From positions 22,346,975 to 22,410,974 of the forward strand of contig JALGQZ010000011.1 of assembly GCA_023105745.1 (NCBI GenBank): a stretch of DNA of 64,000 nucleotides. The letters are read 5' to 3'. The notes beneath the pieces are model-generated. The model was not told the DNA's origin and made no database searches. It was given only the letters and a program-made list of their open reading frames with translations. Positions 1 through 12,532 of the stretch are shown one piece after another (positions within the stretch are counted from its first letter, which is position 1; each line of letters starts with the position of its first letter). The translations under genes and the position numbers were made by a program. Source of the stretch: Austropuccinia psidii (taxonomy: Eukaryota > Basidiomycota > Pucciniomycetes > Pucciniales > Sphaerophragmiaceae).

Positions 1-604
1 TTTCTAAGGGATGACCATCAATATATTAGAATACTAGTTGAATTTTTGATTCTAACCTTTGATTTTGAAAGATAAAAGTTTATTTACTGATGTTGGGATG
101 TTTAGCATCATTATATTTGTATTCAGATACAGTGTTCAATGAGATTTTATATGCAGAGTCAGCCAAAAGATATTTCCTTTTTAAAAAATAATTTTCAGTA
201 CTCTGATAGATTCTCATAATTTGATATACACTGGAGTCATTTATGATTAATTTTACGTTAAAATTGGAGGTAAATCTTGCCCAATTGGGATGATAAGTGC
301 CTGGGCCATTGCGCGTAGCCCGACGCAGTGCAGCGGCTGGGTTGTTTCATTTTTGATATCGACCCTTGCAAATTGTCAAAGGAACATCAAATCTCGATTG
401 GATCTATCATTTTATCCTCATCCAACGAAATCCAAGACATCATCACCTTTCATGACGGCGATGAAGATCCTCGAGAAACTCGACGTCGGCGCAAAGACGT
501 GGTGCGTTTTGCCTGAGGGTTCCTTTCTTCTGCGTTCTGGGCTTCTGGCTGACTGCTTGATGGGCTATCTCACATGAAGGTATGCCAACCCTTCAACTAG
601 GTCC
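1..604. other. Upstream region of the host gene, short open stretches
   Basis: This is the upstream flank of the coiled-coil gene. The first 280 bases are AT-rich with no visible feature. From about 316 to 516 the sequence becomes GC-richer and one frame is open for about 66 codons, with a charged, protein-like end around 460-513 (Asp/Glu then a run of Arg). A second frame is open from 290 to 577. Neither has a clear ATG context or a clear splice link to the gene at 605. It could be a 5' UTR, an upstream exon or the remnant of a neighbouring gene. I cannot decide. Confidence 0.3.
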
Positions 605-1947
605 ATGGAGCTCACCCGTCAGAGTAGTATGCTGCGTAGACAGCCGCCGGTGAGTAAAATGGATCATCCAAATCGTAAATTGAAGGAACAACGATTAGCC
701 GAATTGGAAAATAAACTTGATTCCAGTCACTCTTATCCACAACGATCTCATCAACAGCATCATCGTGCCTCTTCGCCTTTTTCTCAAAGCGTCCAAAAAT
801 TAGACGATTTATCCAACAAAACTCCCATTCTGTCACCGCAACAGGAGCTCGAGATTTGGGAGGAAAAAAGACGTGAGGCGGAGGAGCTCAATGCAAGAAT
901 CGAATCGCTGCGACTGTCAGGCATGCCAGCAGACCGACTTCCTAGCCCAGTTCATTTTCCAAGCACGCCTACTCTGAAAAGCTCATTATCAACCTCCAGC
1001 TCGTTCAACGCTTCGAAGGCGTCTTCATCTACGGCTGTTGTGTCAGAAAATAGATTAAAAAGCCAGTCATCAAAAAAGTCCCTTCGTTCTTCTTTGCCTC
1101 ATCCCCAAAAATCACCAGCACTAACCGCCGACATCAAAGCAAATAATATGTCACAAACAATTGTTGATAATGCTCAAATGAGCTATTTTAAAGCACTCAA
1201 GGAAGCTGAGGATTTGATCAGCCAATTACGCATGTCACATGATGATCTATTGGTGAGAGTTAAGGAGTTGGAAAATCAAGTCGATAGTGCTGAATTAGAG
1301 AAACGGGATCTAACAAGTCGTGTTGGAAAGTTAGAACAATATCTGGAACAAGCCGAGACTTCCAAAGAGAGATTGATCATAGAAAATGAGCAACTCAAAA
1401 TTCAATTAAACGATCAAGCTCGTGCACAGGCACTAAACCAATCCCAATCACATACTCAGGCTCAGGTTCAAGCAATGCACCAAAGAAATGAATCAGGGGT
1501 TCCTTCACAAGCAGACTTGCGAACTCAAGCACATCAACAAGCTCCTTACAAATCTCCATCAGCAAGATTAAGAGCACAGCTTCAAGAAAGAGATCTTTAT
1601 CTCCAGCGACAACTCTCACATCCGACCCGAAACTTGGCATTTAGCTCCGAACCTAGTGGGCTAGCGCAATATAATGTAAGTGAAAAAAAAAGTGTCTCTG
1701 CGCGAAAATTCATCTATAAAGTTAATCAAAACAATTTTCGTATTTAAAGGCATTAAATCAAAGAGCTCGAGGAACTCCCCTAACTCATGGAGTTTTCCCA
1801 TCAAATGGTTACTTGCAACAACAGCCAATCCGACAATATTCTACTCCCCTTCATCATCATCCTAATTTGGGCGCGCAGATTTATGATGAAAAACTCTTAC
1901 ATAGCAATAATCTTAATCACACACAAGGCCTTTATGGCTATCATTAA
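605..1947 (+). CDS. Hypothetical coiled-coil, Ser- and Gln/His-rich protein (two exons)
   Basis: I do not recognise the family. Exon 1 (605-1675) gives 357 codons and exon 2 (1750-1947) adds 65 codons and a TAA, for a protein of about 422 residues. Two heptad-rich, charged segments are visible, at about residues 79-105 and 193-272, both typical of coiled coils. Between them lies a Ser-rich, low-complexity stretch. From about residue 270 the protein is rich in Gln, His and Ala, and this composition continues across the intron, which supports the splice model. There is no signal peptide or membrane segment. It is probably a cytosolic scaffold or coiled-coil adaptor, but that is inference. The start is uncertain: ATGs at 605, 629 and 659 are in frame. 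CpG is frequent (about 45 in 1.07 kb by eye), unlike the transposons around it. It is the only convincing host gene in the window. Confidence 0.75.
1676..1749 (+). other. Spliceosomal intron of the coiled-coil gene
   Basis: The 74-nt intron starts GTAAGT at 1676 and ends at the AG of 1748-1749. It lies in phase 0: codon 357 ends at 1675 and exon 2 starts with GCA at 1750. A TTAATC-like branch site lies about 25 nt before the acceptor. Without splicing, the frame runs into a short Lys/Asn-rich tail ending at 1747. With splicing it continues for 65 residues of the same Gln/His-rich composition, so splicing is much the better reading. Confidence 0.8.
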
Positions 1948-3083
1948 GAGCCTGCTTAATATTTATTTCTTCAAGTTCTTTCTTGTTTACATTCCCTTTC
2001 TGAAGGAAGTCTTTTGCAGAACTGTTGTAAAAAAATCGCATCAATGAATTAGATCTTTGTAAATGGAAAACCAAAGTTTCAGTCAAAAAACGTGGGTTGT
2101 ACTTCTCTAATACAAACTTATGATTGTTTTTTTAACTCAAGTGGAATATTACTTCTACACTTTCGAAAACGATAGAAACCTTTAAACACATTAGAGTATT
2201 TGACATGACTAAAATTTGTAAATCCAACATCGATGTAAACAAGATCATTAAGGTTTTAGTTAACTTGTCCTTATGATCTTCAACCGACGCATAACCCTTT
2301 TACTTTGATTATTTGGTTAATAAAATGAAAATTATGTTGCTAAAATTTTTGCCCATTATCTGCAGAAATATGAGCGGCCAAGCGGGCATTTGATAATGGC
2401 GCCCCGTGCGCACCGTTTGACCAGTATTCTGTGCTTTTGCGAAAACGCGATTTCTTTGTTAAAATTGCTTTTCGTTTATGTTTTTTTATTGAAATAGCCT
2501 TGAAAGGACCATTAATACCTTGCGTGGGATGAAATTTCAAAGGACATATTTTGAAATTAAACAAGCGAAAACAATCCAAAAAAACAAAGCACCATAATCA
2601 TATTTTTGGATTTTTTTGAAGGTGGGAGAGAGGAAGGTAGAATGAAGGATGAAGCCTTTCTATCTCCTCAAAAAAAAAAAGAAACAACTCATAAGCATAA
2701 AAAAGAAGACAACAAAAACAAAACAAACGGTATGATTGATTGTTTTTTTGTTTTTATGAGAAAAATCAAAACAAAAAAAATTATTAATAAATTTGATTGG
2801 ATTGAAAAGTGAAGATTTCTTTTTTTTTTTCTTAATAATTTAAATCTTTAATAATAATAAATATTCTTTTTTTAAAAAGTTTTTCTCAAAAAAAAAGCGA
2901 TAACAAAGGAATTAAAATTTAGTTTTTTTTTCTTTTTAAGAAGATTTTCCAAGCGTTAAGCGCAATCATAAGTTGCTTTTTGATTTTGGTGGGGTGAGCC
3001 AAAATCAAATAAGTTGATTTTTACAACTTTTCATTTGATTATTTGACTATTGAAAACAAAAATATTACTAAAACAGGATAACA
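1948..3083. other. AT-rich intergenic region, no gene seen
   Basis: This stretch holds the 3' flank of the host gene and long A and T runs. A GC-richer island at about 2350-2440 is open on the minus strand (2340-2579) and has a protein-like C-terminal part, but I do not recognise it and see no start or splice support. Poly-purine and poly-T runs occupy 2600-2960. No RNA gene or mobile element is evident. Confidence 0.5.
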
Positions 3084-3417
3084 ATGGATCCAGCCCTTCT
3101 GGAATATGCAGTCAGCCTTTGTGATTCTATCCCCACAACTAATCACAACTCAACTGAACCAAGCCAGAACACACCTTTGACTCAATCTCATACCAAAAGG
3201 GATTCTGCACACACATGATCATCTGAGCAGACAGCCTTCTTCCTGGAGAAATATGAAATTCAGGTTTTGAAAGAGCAATACATTGGCTTGTAAAGTGAAT
3301 ATTAATATGTAGATTGTCTTACCTTACTTGAAAATCATTGCAAGGCTGTGGTTTTTCTAGCTATTTTGGCTGATGTTTCAAAAACACTTAAATGGATTCA
3401 GAAACAAACAAATGTAG
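3084..3417 (+). pseudogene. Broken accessory ORF next to a PIF/Harbinger transposase
   Basis: An ATG at 3084 opens a frame that reads as a plausible soluble protein for about 45 codons. It hits a TGA, resumes in the same frame for another 20 or so codons, then breaks up. PIF/Harbinger elements usually carry two genes, a DDE transposase and a second DNA-binding protein, and the transposase remnant lies just downstream in the opposite direction. I infer that this is the second ORF of that element or an unrelated rust repeat protein. I see no Myb/SANT signature, so the assignment is weak. Confidence 0.35.
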
Positions 3418-3554
3418 GAACTCTTTGAATATTAAGAGCGTTTTCAATATAGATGCTTTTTTTTGAAATATTATGAGTTGAATTTTCTATTACATTTTTC
3501 TACAATTTCCATCAAACATCAAGAAAATTTCTATAGTTATTCCACATATCTTGT

Positions 3555-4500
3555 GCAATCTGTGTTCAAACTGATGAAAACTGGCTATCATCAGTTTTTC
3601 CAGGTGTTCCTCTGGTATTCACAAAGGCCTCTTCAGATTCTTTGGAATTTCTGTCTTGATTCATTTCAATTTTTCCTTTACAGAATTGATAGTTATTCAG
3701 GAATGCAATGGAAAAGATCATTTGATTTTTCACTGGAACAAAATATTCACCACGATTCAAATCACTAACCTCATTTGAGCTCAGGCCTGATCACATAGAT
3801 GGTAATGTGTGCCCCAATAAAGAGTTAAGAATGCTCTTGTAAGCAAATATCCTGCATTGGACAAGTAGTAACAATTGTGTGAGACAAGTAAATTTCTGTT
3901 TGAAGTATTTTTCAATACCCTAGAGTCATGAGTACTACCCTCCCACCCAACACACACATATGAAATGGACATGTCAAAATTCATTTCCATCAACACATTC
4001 TGTGAGATTATACCTTTACCTCTATGCCAAGGTCCCTTATCTCCGCGGAGTACCTTTTCAGGGATAATTTTTTTATTTATGAAACCAATTCAATGACAAA
4101 AATGTGAGTATTTTTATGTTTTGAAATCTCCTTTGGAATTGTATTCCCTATTGGCTGGGTGACATATTCAGGATAAAGTGAGCAAAGTGCTTCTAACTAT
4201 CCATGAAAAGATTTTTATATTGTTCCCTTCCCTCTTTTAAAACACTCTCCAGCTTGTTGAGTTGATTGTCTATTTGAGATGATGTACAAGATATTCATCA
4301 TCTTTTCAATTGCCTTGATGTATTTTGAATTATTTAATAAACCTTTTTCTTGTAGGTCATCTATAATTTCTAAAAAAAATTCTTTCCTTATGCAAAGTAC
4401 TTGAAGAAATCTATCAGGGGGAGCTTCAAGAAGATCTTGCGCATAATCATTTCAACAAAGAAAGCCAGTGTGGAATGGTTGGCACTTTTCAAGTTCCAGA
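3555..4500 (-). pseudogene. PIF/Harbinger DDE transposase remnant (DDE_Tnp_4 type)
   Basis: Read from about 4500 down to 3555, the minus strand shows the transposase blocks in order. There is an N-terminal helical region with the PDRF and QSTQQAGE-CFKR motifs (about 4430-4230). Next comes a block ending in GKGIISQNVL, then the GWEGSTHDSRVL motif holding the second catalytic Asp, then YYLSNAGY followed by YHL (about 3800), then a decayed C-terminal part. The family does cut-and-paste transposition with a DDE triad. Here the first Asp region is lost in a frame break, the usual Asp of the D-A-G-Y motif is Asn, and the last acidic region contains stops. It is a dead copy. I could not place terminal inverted repeats. 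Confidence 0.85.
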
Positions 4501-6251
4501 ATGATTATGAATGCCAGAATGAAGTACAACAATATAAGGATAGCTTTTTGGTGTTTTTTGAGGTAGTAGGACATTCTTAAGGGATAAAACTTTCATCATT
4601 CCAGTGAAAAATTTAATATAATTTTCTTTCAGGTACCTATGTGATTTTTACTTGGGATGCACAGGAAACTTTAGTTTTTCATGTGAAATTTTTTTATTTT
4701 TGTCCTGTAAATTTTTTCCAAAAAGCTAAATATTAATAAGCTGCACAGGGATTCAGAAAAGGACCTAAACTTTATGCATCCTTTTAATACCTTGGTTTTG
4801 TGTAAAGGGCTTAAATTAATCTACTAAATGCTTATACTTATTTTACTAATAAAACTTAGACAGCATATATTAAGCTCATGCTATTAAAATATCAAACCAA
4901 ATTTTAACTTGTTAGATCAAATTCAAATTTTCTATTTAAAGTAATAGTTCTTGACACTCACTTTTAGCCATATATATATAATGCTATGCATATTATTTAA
5001 TAAAATATTGAAATTGATGTTTCATAAGGAAAGTAAACAATTAAATTAAAAAACTAACTTATAAAGAAAAGAAAAAAAAGGGATTTTGAATTAATTTTCT
5101 CATTATTTTTTTTTTAATTTGAAAGAATTTTTCTTTAATTATAATATTAAGTAAAAGTTATTAAGATTTTGGAAAAAAAAAGGAAATTAAATAATACAAT
5201 GAATAGAAAACATGGTTTTTTTCATAGTAAAAAGCAATAATTTCTCATAATCAATTTATATTCTGATTTACATAATACTATGATTTTATTTTTCTTGAAA
5301 AAAATGAATTTATATGAATTCCTTTCATAAATCAAGAATTTTTGACTCTTTTCATAAATTCACTTATTCCAAATGATAATGTGAAATATTGGTATTAGGC
5401 CCACTAAGCCTTAACACAAAACAACTTTTTTCAATTGGGTATTTTGGCCAAAACATCACTTAAAAAACCCCACATTTTTTGAATAAAGATTCCATGCATT
5501 ATTCAACTTTGAATTATTTCTTTTATAAAAAAATTCAAGGTGGGCATTTTTCAATATCACTATGTTAGGTTTGGGTTTAAAATATATATGGATTTTGCAA
5601 ACTCAAAAAATTAAATTGTTACTTATAGCCCATCTTAAGCTTCATCTTCACTCTCACCATTCAAATAATTCCACCCAAAGGTTCATCACCTTCAACAATT
5701 AAAGACTCTACTTCTGACCTGAAAAAATTAGGACATCTTAAAACAGCCAACTATCTCACAATAAATAGTTGTCTCAAAAGCAAGAAGAGTTTTGAAACTT
5801 GTTTTGGATTTTCTGGAAGGACATCAATTGAAAGGCCCCCATTATCCAAAACAAATTGAATTCCAATTAATGGCTAATTAGGTAAAAAAAACAAAAAATT
5901 GTTTGAAGCTAACTCCAACAATATGAGGTATGAATTGTTAAATAACAAAAAAAAAGCATATATCTGAAACTAAATTATTAGAAGACAACAAGTTCAGGTA
6001 TTAATAATAAAGAATTAAAGAAAGGGATTCAAAAATCATTCAAAATATGGAAACAATTTGCCCATGATATTAACAACTGGATGAGCTATTTAGTAATAAA
6101 CCAAATATAACACCATTGGAAACTTGCAACTTCCATGAGCTGGAAACAAATGAGATTCTTGAGGAAGATGAATAATTTATAAAAAGAAAAGTATGTCTTA
6201 TATTTTTTGAAAAAACAATTTGGAGGATTGTGCTTATTATCAAATCTATAG
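4501..6251. other. AT-rich region, possible unrecognised repeat remnant
   Basis: Mostly AT-rich sequence with many short A and T runs (for example 5040-5180). Between about 5640 and 6060 the plus strand keeps a frame with few stops and a protein-like composition, perhaps the remnant of a gag or a gene that was the target of the LTR inserted at 6252. I cannot assign it. There is no RNA gene or complete ORF. Confidence 0.35.
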
Positions 6252-8168
6252 TGTGGTATTCTATACCTTGTTGGCCCAGTTTAAAGTGGAATTTCATTTA
6301 TAGGACTATAACTTGAATACTGAAGAAAGAAAAATTAATGATTAATCATTTAAAATAGGGTAAATTAGTAGTAAAATCAATTGAAACTTAAATATAGGTA
6401 TAAACCCATAGGGAAATAATTGAAGAATAGTCTATTTGATTACAAGAGTAAAAATAAAATAAGGAAAAGAAAAGGAAAAGATAACAAAAATTTTCAAGTT
6501 ACCATTGAAAGGGGTAGTGTAACACTCAAGTTGCCCTAGCTCTGCTCAACCTTTGGATTACTCAGCAATTCAATTATTAAACTGAGGCCACTTCAATAAG
6601 GAATAAATTTAAACTATATTAATCAACAGTCAAAAGACAGAAAAAAAAAGAAATAAATTAATTTATGCAAGTAAAATCTATCAAAACCTTAAATTACACA
6701 TCATATCTGTGGAAATACAAGCACAGACACCTGATAAGCCAGTAAATATAAATTAAAACATAATTCAATTTAAATGAAGGAAAATAAAAAATTATACAGG
6801 ACAAATAGAATCCCCACAATAAACAGCATTCTCAACCTGAAGTTCAAACAGTGCACAGACCTATGGTGCAATTACTGTACAAAATCATCTCATACCACCA
6901 AAAATGGTGCAACAAACCAAACAAATGGTGCAATACCTTCAAGAAATGACACTATCCAAAATTCCTCAGCAAAGAAAGTTTAGCCATATTACATAATCAT
7001 GCATGAAAATGTTGCAATAACTCCAAGAAATGACACCATCTCAAAATTCCTCACCAGAAAAAACATCTCAGATTACATAATAATATATAAAAATGGTTCA
7101 ATCAACCAAAAAAATGGTATCTCACCACTATAAAAAACTATCCCAGCCAAAAGCAGTGAGAAAATTCTAAGTCCCTTGTTTTTGAGTGCCTCTATGGAGA
7201 GCCCAAAGAATATAAATAGAGGTCCTCTCTCCCTCATTTTTCCCTCTTTTCCCCATGCAATTATTTATATACCAAGAAGGAGAATAATTATTCATCCCTC
7301 ACTAGTAGGTCAATCTAGTATTATTATTAAATGGGAATTATATACCAAGAAGGAGAATAATTCATCCATCCCTTACTAGTAGGATAATCTAGTTATTTTA
7401 TTAAAAGTATTATAGACTTATAGGTTTAATTAATAGTGATCTATAATTGATAGTAGTTAACAGAAGATTTACTTTATATTCTTAATCCACCCTATGTCCA
7501 AATTATTAGTCTTATAATTATAATACTATCAATAATACTCATAATATTGAGTTTATCCCCATAACCTTTACAATATAAAGAAAAAGTATTCCTATTATAT
7601 TTTAATATCAAAAAAAAACTTTACAAATGAATATTATTATATAAAAAAACTTACACTTATATTATATTATATCACTCATATATTTAACAAACATCCATTC
7701 TATATTAAACAATATCTTACAAATATATTATAACAGGTCTTATTTTTATATTATATTAGCAATTAACCTCTCAAACCATTAATTATTAAGAAAGATATAA
7801 CATCAAATTTAACTTACCCTTATACTATATATTAGTACTATTACATCAAATCAAGGTCTTTTACTATCAAGCTCTTACCCTTAGATCATTTTATATTATT
7901 ATTTAAAAATTATCATTTTATACTTTTTTTAACTTATATAATACTTATCTGATTATTGAATAGGTCTGATAGAGACGGCTGAAAAGTCTTCTCTAGTTGT
8001 AAAGCCACAATCTTAATATTGATTTGTGAGATCTGTAGGGAGATTGTTTAGTATATTCAGAGGGGCAGCTAAAACAACATTAGCACCCTTGGTTAAAGGA
8101 TTATTTCAGCAATTCAAAACTGTTTACCTGTAATTTCCCTCTCAAGGACTGCCTTATTCAATCCCACA
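6252..8168 (+). mobile_element. LTR of gypsy-like family D (5' LTR of a decayed element)
   Basis: This 1.9-kb non-coding unit starts TGTGGTATTC and ends AATCCCACA, so it has TG...CA ends and short inverted termini. A related copy at 30935-32997 has the same ends and the same internal order, including a TATA box, a block of short motifs and a conserved 3' part (from about 7960 here and 32790 there). The copy at 6252 is followed directly by leader sequence and a decayed gag, so it is read as the 5' LTR. No matching 3' LTR is visible in the window, and the two flanks show no clear target duplication. Confidence 0.85.
7211..7221 (+). promoter_or_regulatory. TATA box of the family D LTR
   Basis: TATAAATAGAG lies in a block shared with the copy at 32086-32096 and is followed by a pyrimidine-rich CTCTCCCTC start-like region. 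It is the likely pol II promoter of the element. Downstream, a block of about 74 bp beginning TATACCAAGAAGG is repeated (about 7268 and 7342). Confidence 0.7.
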
Positions 8169-8560
8169 TCTGGTTTCCCAACAGTGGTCTTTTTAACTTC
8201 AAAATTGAATAATCAATCAATAATAAAGAAAGACAATAAGAAAATCAACTTAACTCACAGGAAATTTATTATTTATGAAGAATTAACCATCAATACACTT
8301 ATACAATCTGGAAACCAACCCATTCCAAATCATCATCACCCTCACAATCCTCAAATCAATCTTACCATTTTCATTATCCAGTCAAAAAAATCAAACTAGA
8401 AAACCAAACAACTCAGGATATTGCTTTACTCATTGCAACACCAAGAACAGAACAGAAGGAAACAGAAGAATTAAGGAGATTTTCCTTCAAGTTAATTCAA
8501 GAAGCAAAGAAAAACAAGCAAAGTAAAAAATAACTCAAAGGATAATTTTACCATGTATAA
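8169..8560 (+). other. Leader of the family D element
   Basis: Sequence between the LTR end and the gag ATG. It begins TCTGGTTTCCC and then CAACAG, which could be a primer-binding site or a 3' splice site. I cannot tell which. A frame of about 70 codons is open at 8184-8399 without a good start. Otherwise A-rich. Confidence 0.4.
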
Positions 8561-11500
8561 ATGAATAAACAATCAACATCTGATTTACCTTCATTACCTG
8601 AAGATACTGTAAGGTGTGGATATGAAACTTTGATTGAAAATAAAGTACTTTTACTGTCCTCAAAATTTGTATAAGGTAAAAATTTGATTAAAAATAGTAT
8701 GAAATAGTATTTTCAAGAGAAATAATGCCAAATTTATTGTTCTTAACATTGTAAGTATAAAACAATAATATTATAAAGATTTATTGTTTTACCAACAATA
8801 AAGATTTATCCAAAAATACTCTACAAGAGATAGTTAAGGCTACAAAAGAAATTTCAATTGGAATTAATTGACAAAAGAATTTCAAGAAATCAATTAAAGA
8901 AAAAAGTCCTTAAATAAATTATTAAAGATAAAAAACGCCCAAAAGTGACCAGAATGAATTTGGAAACAAAGTGACAAAGTTTACAGTGATAAAAGATGCT
9001 TTAATTCACTTATGGGGTGGTTCAGGGGTAAAAATGATTATAATAGTTACAAAAAGTGATTATAATAATTTTTCAAATTGTTGAAAGGTTTAAAATGATT
9101 AAAAAAAAGTTAGTTGGAATCTTTTATTGATTGGTTTAACAGTGTTTAAGCTAATTATAAAAAGAAAAGATTCTAACATGAAGAGAAAAGTGGAGCAAAG
9201 AAGACATTCTTTTATAGCCATAAATTTTCTTACTCAAAAAGTGAAGTTTACTATTGTCAGTCGTGGAAAACACTCTGACAACAGAAAAGCCAATTATGGC
9301 ATTATTGAACCCTGGTTTAGACTAAAAAAGAGCTGGTTTTAGCCATTTTAGACCCTTAAATCAGCCACTACTATAGTAATACCTGGTCTAGAGCCTTCAA
9401 AAAATTTCAGAATGTGTGTAAGAGAAGTAGAAACAAGTTAAATCCCTTTTTACCAAGATTGTTTCAACTGAAGGGTAGTGTCACCCTCTTGGCAACAGTT
9501 AAAACTGCCCTGGTTGGTATCAAAACCTCATCATAAATTGAGTCACAGATCCTGTGATTCAATTCCAGGAAAAAAGTGATGAACCTTTGCATGGAGTTTG
9601 ACATCTAACACCTGCCAGCAAGGATGTTGGGGGTCTTGCTCCCCCTTAAAGCTAGAGTTCCCTTCTCCCCCCAAATTAATCTTTCCAATTTATTTTTCCT
9701 TTGATTCCTCATCATGTATTATACTTGTAATTTACATATGTAATTCAATTGAGTTTTACAATAAACTTACTGTAATAATTGACACCTAAAATGTAAATTA
9801 AAGTTCACTTATGTAATACATGTGCACATTTTGACATTTCAATTGAAAATACTTCAATTCCTCATAACTTCTAAACTACACACAACACCTCAATTTTAAC
9901 ACAAAAATTGATGGTTAACACCACATTTGATGTGAATTAAATTAAGGTTTTGAGTATTTTCAAATTTTGTACAGAAAATACTAAAAACTTAATTTGAGCT
10001 TATTTAGACTTGAGTTACAGAAATTTTACCCAGAGGTGACCCCACCTTCTTTTTTATGAGGAGTCCAATGGTAAAACAATTTTCATAAGTTTATTTGTAG
10101 GATAAAAAGTTATGATAATTTTTATTTAAATTTTTTCCAAAAATTTTTTAATTTTGGTATTTTTGTTGAAAATTCATTTTTACTTAATTTTTTCAAGGAA
10201 AAATGTGTTTTCACAAATTTAAAATTCAATGTAATTTTATTTTTAAATTATAATTAAATTCTTATTTTTATATATAAATTTATATTTATATTTTATTTTT
10301 ATTTTGATAATATAAATAAATTCATTTTATTTATATTTATATTTTATTCTATTATTTGTGGTCTTTTGGGTATATGAATATACCTCTAAGGCTCACAGAT
10401 ACTGTAGATGGACAGTATGTAGAAGAAAGTGAACAAAAGGATCAAACAGTACAGATCCAAATCCCTATGAAGCAAATACAAGATCTTTTATGAACACAAA
10501 GAAAAAAAAAAGGAAAAAGAAGAGAGAAATCATCTTATACACCTGGAGCCAAGTAAACCCACATTACCAAGGCATGTTAGACCTGAAGATTCACCAATAT
10601 CACCTACACCTGTTCCTAGAGCAACCTCTACTCCAGAAACAGATTCCAAGGATACCTTCTGTCACTATACGTAATAACCCAAGTCCATTACAGCAGAAAG
10701 CTCCAAGACAAGAAAGACATGTAGTTAAGGTTAAAGCAAAAAATTAAAATCTAAATTTTGATGGAGAAGAAGTAGAGAAATTTATCAGGAGAGTTGAAAG
10801 AATAGCTCAAATTGGAGGAAAAAAAGATGAATACCTAGCAATTCAAATGGGATTTTGGACTACAGAGCCAAGAATTAGTGATGCAATTTATGCTATGCCA
10901 GGTTATGAAGAAGGAAACTGTACACAACTTAAGAAAGATCTTATAACAAAATGGGGAAGAGTTGAACCTGAAAGAAGATACAGAAAAAATTCACTTATTA
11001 AGCTGTTTAATGATACTCAAGAAGATGGAGGAATTGTTAGTCTATCAAAATATAAAAGATTTATGGGAGAATATGAAATTATTGTTACTTACTTGTTAAG
11101 ATACAGGTATATTCCTCAAGATAACATGTTCCATGAAGATCTATTTGACTGTCTTTCAGATGATATTAAAGGGGAAAAGGGGCCATACGTAAAAAGATGA
11201 TAAAAGATAATGTTATGGTGAGAGCTGAATATGGAAGATACCTTATACCACCTATGAAGATCCTCAAGAAGTACATTGAACAAGAATTGGAAGCCAGAAT
11301 ATTAGTAACCAAAAAAATCTCATCATCAAGAGATACAGGAAGGAATGTTACTGAAAATAAAAAGAAATTTCACTTTAAGGAAGCAGCTTTTCCAGGAATT
11401 AATGAAGATTTTAATAAAATGAAAGAAATTACTGAATCCCTCAAAGAACAAAAGCTTGAAGCTAGAAAGCAGTCACAAGGGGAAAATGAAGATTTTAAGA

Positions 11501-12532
11501 AATTTATGACTCAACTGGAAGAATTGAAAAGTCTATCCAAACCCCAAATGGGTGGGGCTACCTATACTCAACTAAATAATCAACAGTTCAAACCAAGAAA
11601 TGATTTAACTCAATTCTCACAAAGGCATGTTCCCTATGCACAAGAAAAAAAACATACCAAAACCTTATGTCAAATGTTACTACTGTCTGGAGGAAGGACA
11701 TTCAGTTAATAGATGTAACTACCTCTTTGAAGATCAAAATAAGAAATGGGTCAGTAGACAAGGAGGTGGATTTTTATTTCCCAATTGGCAAAAAGTGCCA
11801 GCAGATGGAAAAATAGCTTCAAAGAAGTTAGTTGAAGAGTTTGAAAAAGAGAAAGAAGAACCTACAAATAAAATGAAAGAAGATGAAGCTAAAGAAGCAC
11901 TACCAAAACCTAAAGAAATGAACATAATACAATTAAAGAAAGAAAATAGTGCAACTGCTATAGCCAAAGTTGAGAACTGGGGAATTCGGAAGCCACCAAC
12001 TATATAATCAGCCAATAAGAAAATTTTGAATAATTATGGATTAAGAAATAGTAAGAAAAGAGCCTCAAGAACAGAAAATACCAATCAGGATTCTTGAAGA
12101 TCACAACCAAAAGGGGAAACACCTGTAAAGAAAAGACCAAATATTCCTGGAGCTTATATTGAAGATGAGAAAAAGGAAGAAGAGAAAACAATTATTCAAA
12201 CCAAATATAAGAAACCTCAACAGGTGCAAAATGAAAAGAAAATACCTCCACAGGAACCTAAACATGATCACACTGAAAATACTCAAGAACCCATGAAGAA
12301 ATTCAATGAAAGGAAAATTTTCAAGGAAGCAAAATTAGATATTCAAGGAATTATGGCACAGATTATCAAAAAGGTATTGGATCAGAAGATAAATACTACC
12401 TTAGAGAAAATTTTAGTCATGTCACCAAATTTTTTTAATCAATTAAAGAATCTGTCAGAAGAGGGAACTTTCTTAAAGGTGAAGTTTGCTTTGCTCATGG
12501 TTATATATTCTTTATCAAAAACTCATAAATAG
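8561..12532 (+). pseudogene. Broken gag of family D LTR retrotransposon, split by a solo LTR
   Basis: Gag forms the particle and binds element RNA. The ATG at 8561 opens a frame that is cut at 8607 by a family A solo LTR and resumes at 10403 in the same frame once the LTR and one GATAC copy are removed. Further stretches are at 10490-10747, 10847-11200, 11197-11709, 11627-12007 and 12224-12532, linked by frameshifts and stops. The central block has the retrotransposon gag pattern (EVEKFI near 10770, MPGYEEGN near 10900, KWGRVEPERRY near 10960). A zinc knuckle CYYCLEEGHSVNRC (C-X2-C-X4-H-X4-C) is at about 11678-11719. I recognise this gag type from rust elements. No protease or RT follows, so the copy is dead and apparently truncated. 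Confidence 0.85.
8608..10397 (-). mobile_element. Solo LTR of gypsy family A, inside the family D gag
   Basis: The 1790-bp unit begins TGTAAGGTGTGGATATG and ends TCTAAGGCTCACA on the plus strand, as do both LTRs of the complete family A element (35355-37183 and 43607-45445). That element is on the minus strand, so this LTR is also minus-oriented. It is flanked by GATAC at 8603-8607 and 10398-10402, a perfect 5-bp target duplication. There is no internal region, so it is a product of LTR-LTR recombination. It is clearly more diverged than the two LTRs of the young element. Confidence 0.95.

Noticed and set aside
2340..2579. Minus-strand ORF of 79 codons in a GC-richer island
   Set aside because: No start context, splice partner or recognisable domain. 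Kept only as a note in the intergenic entry.
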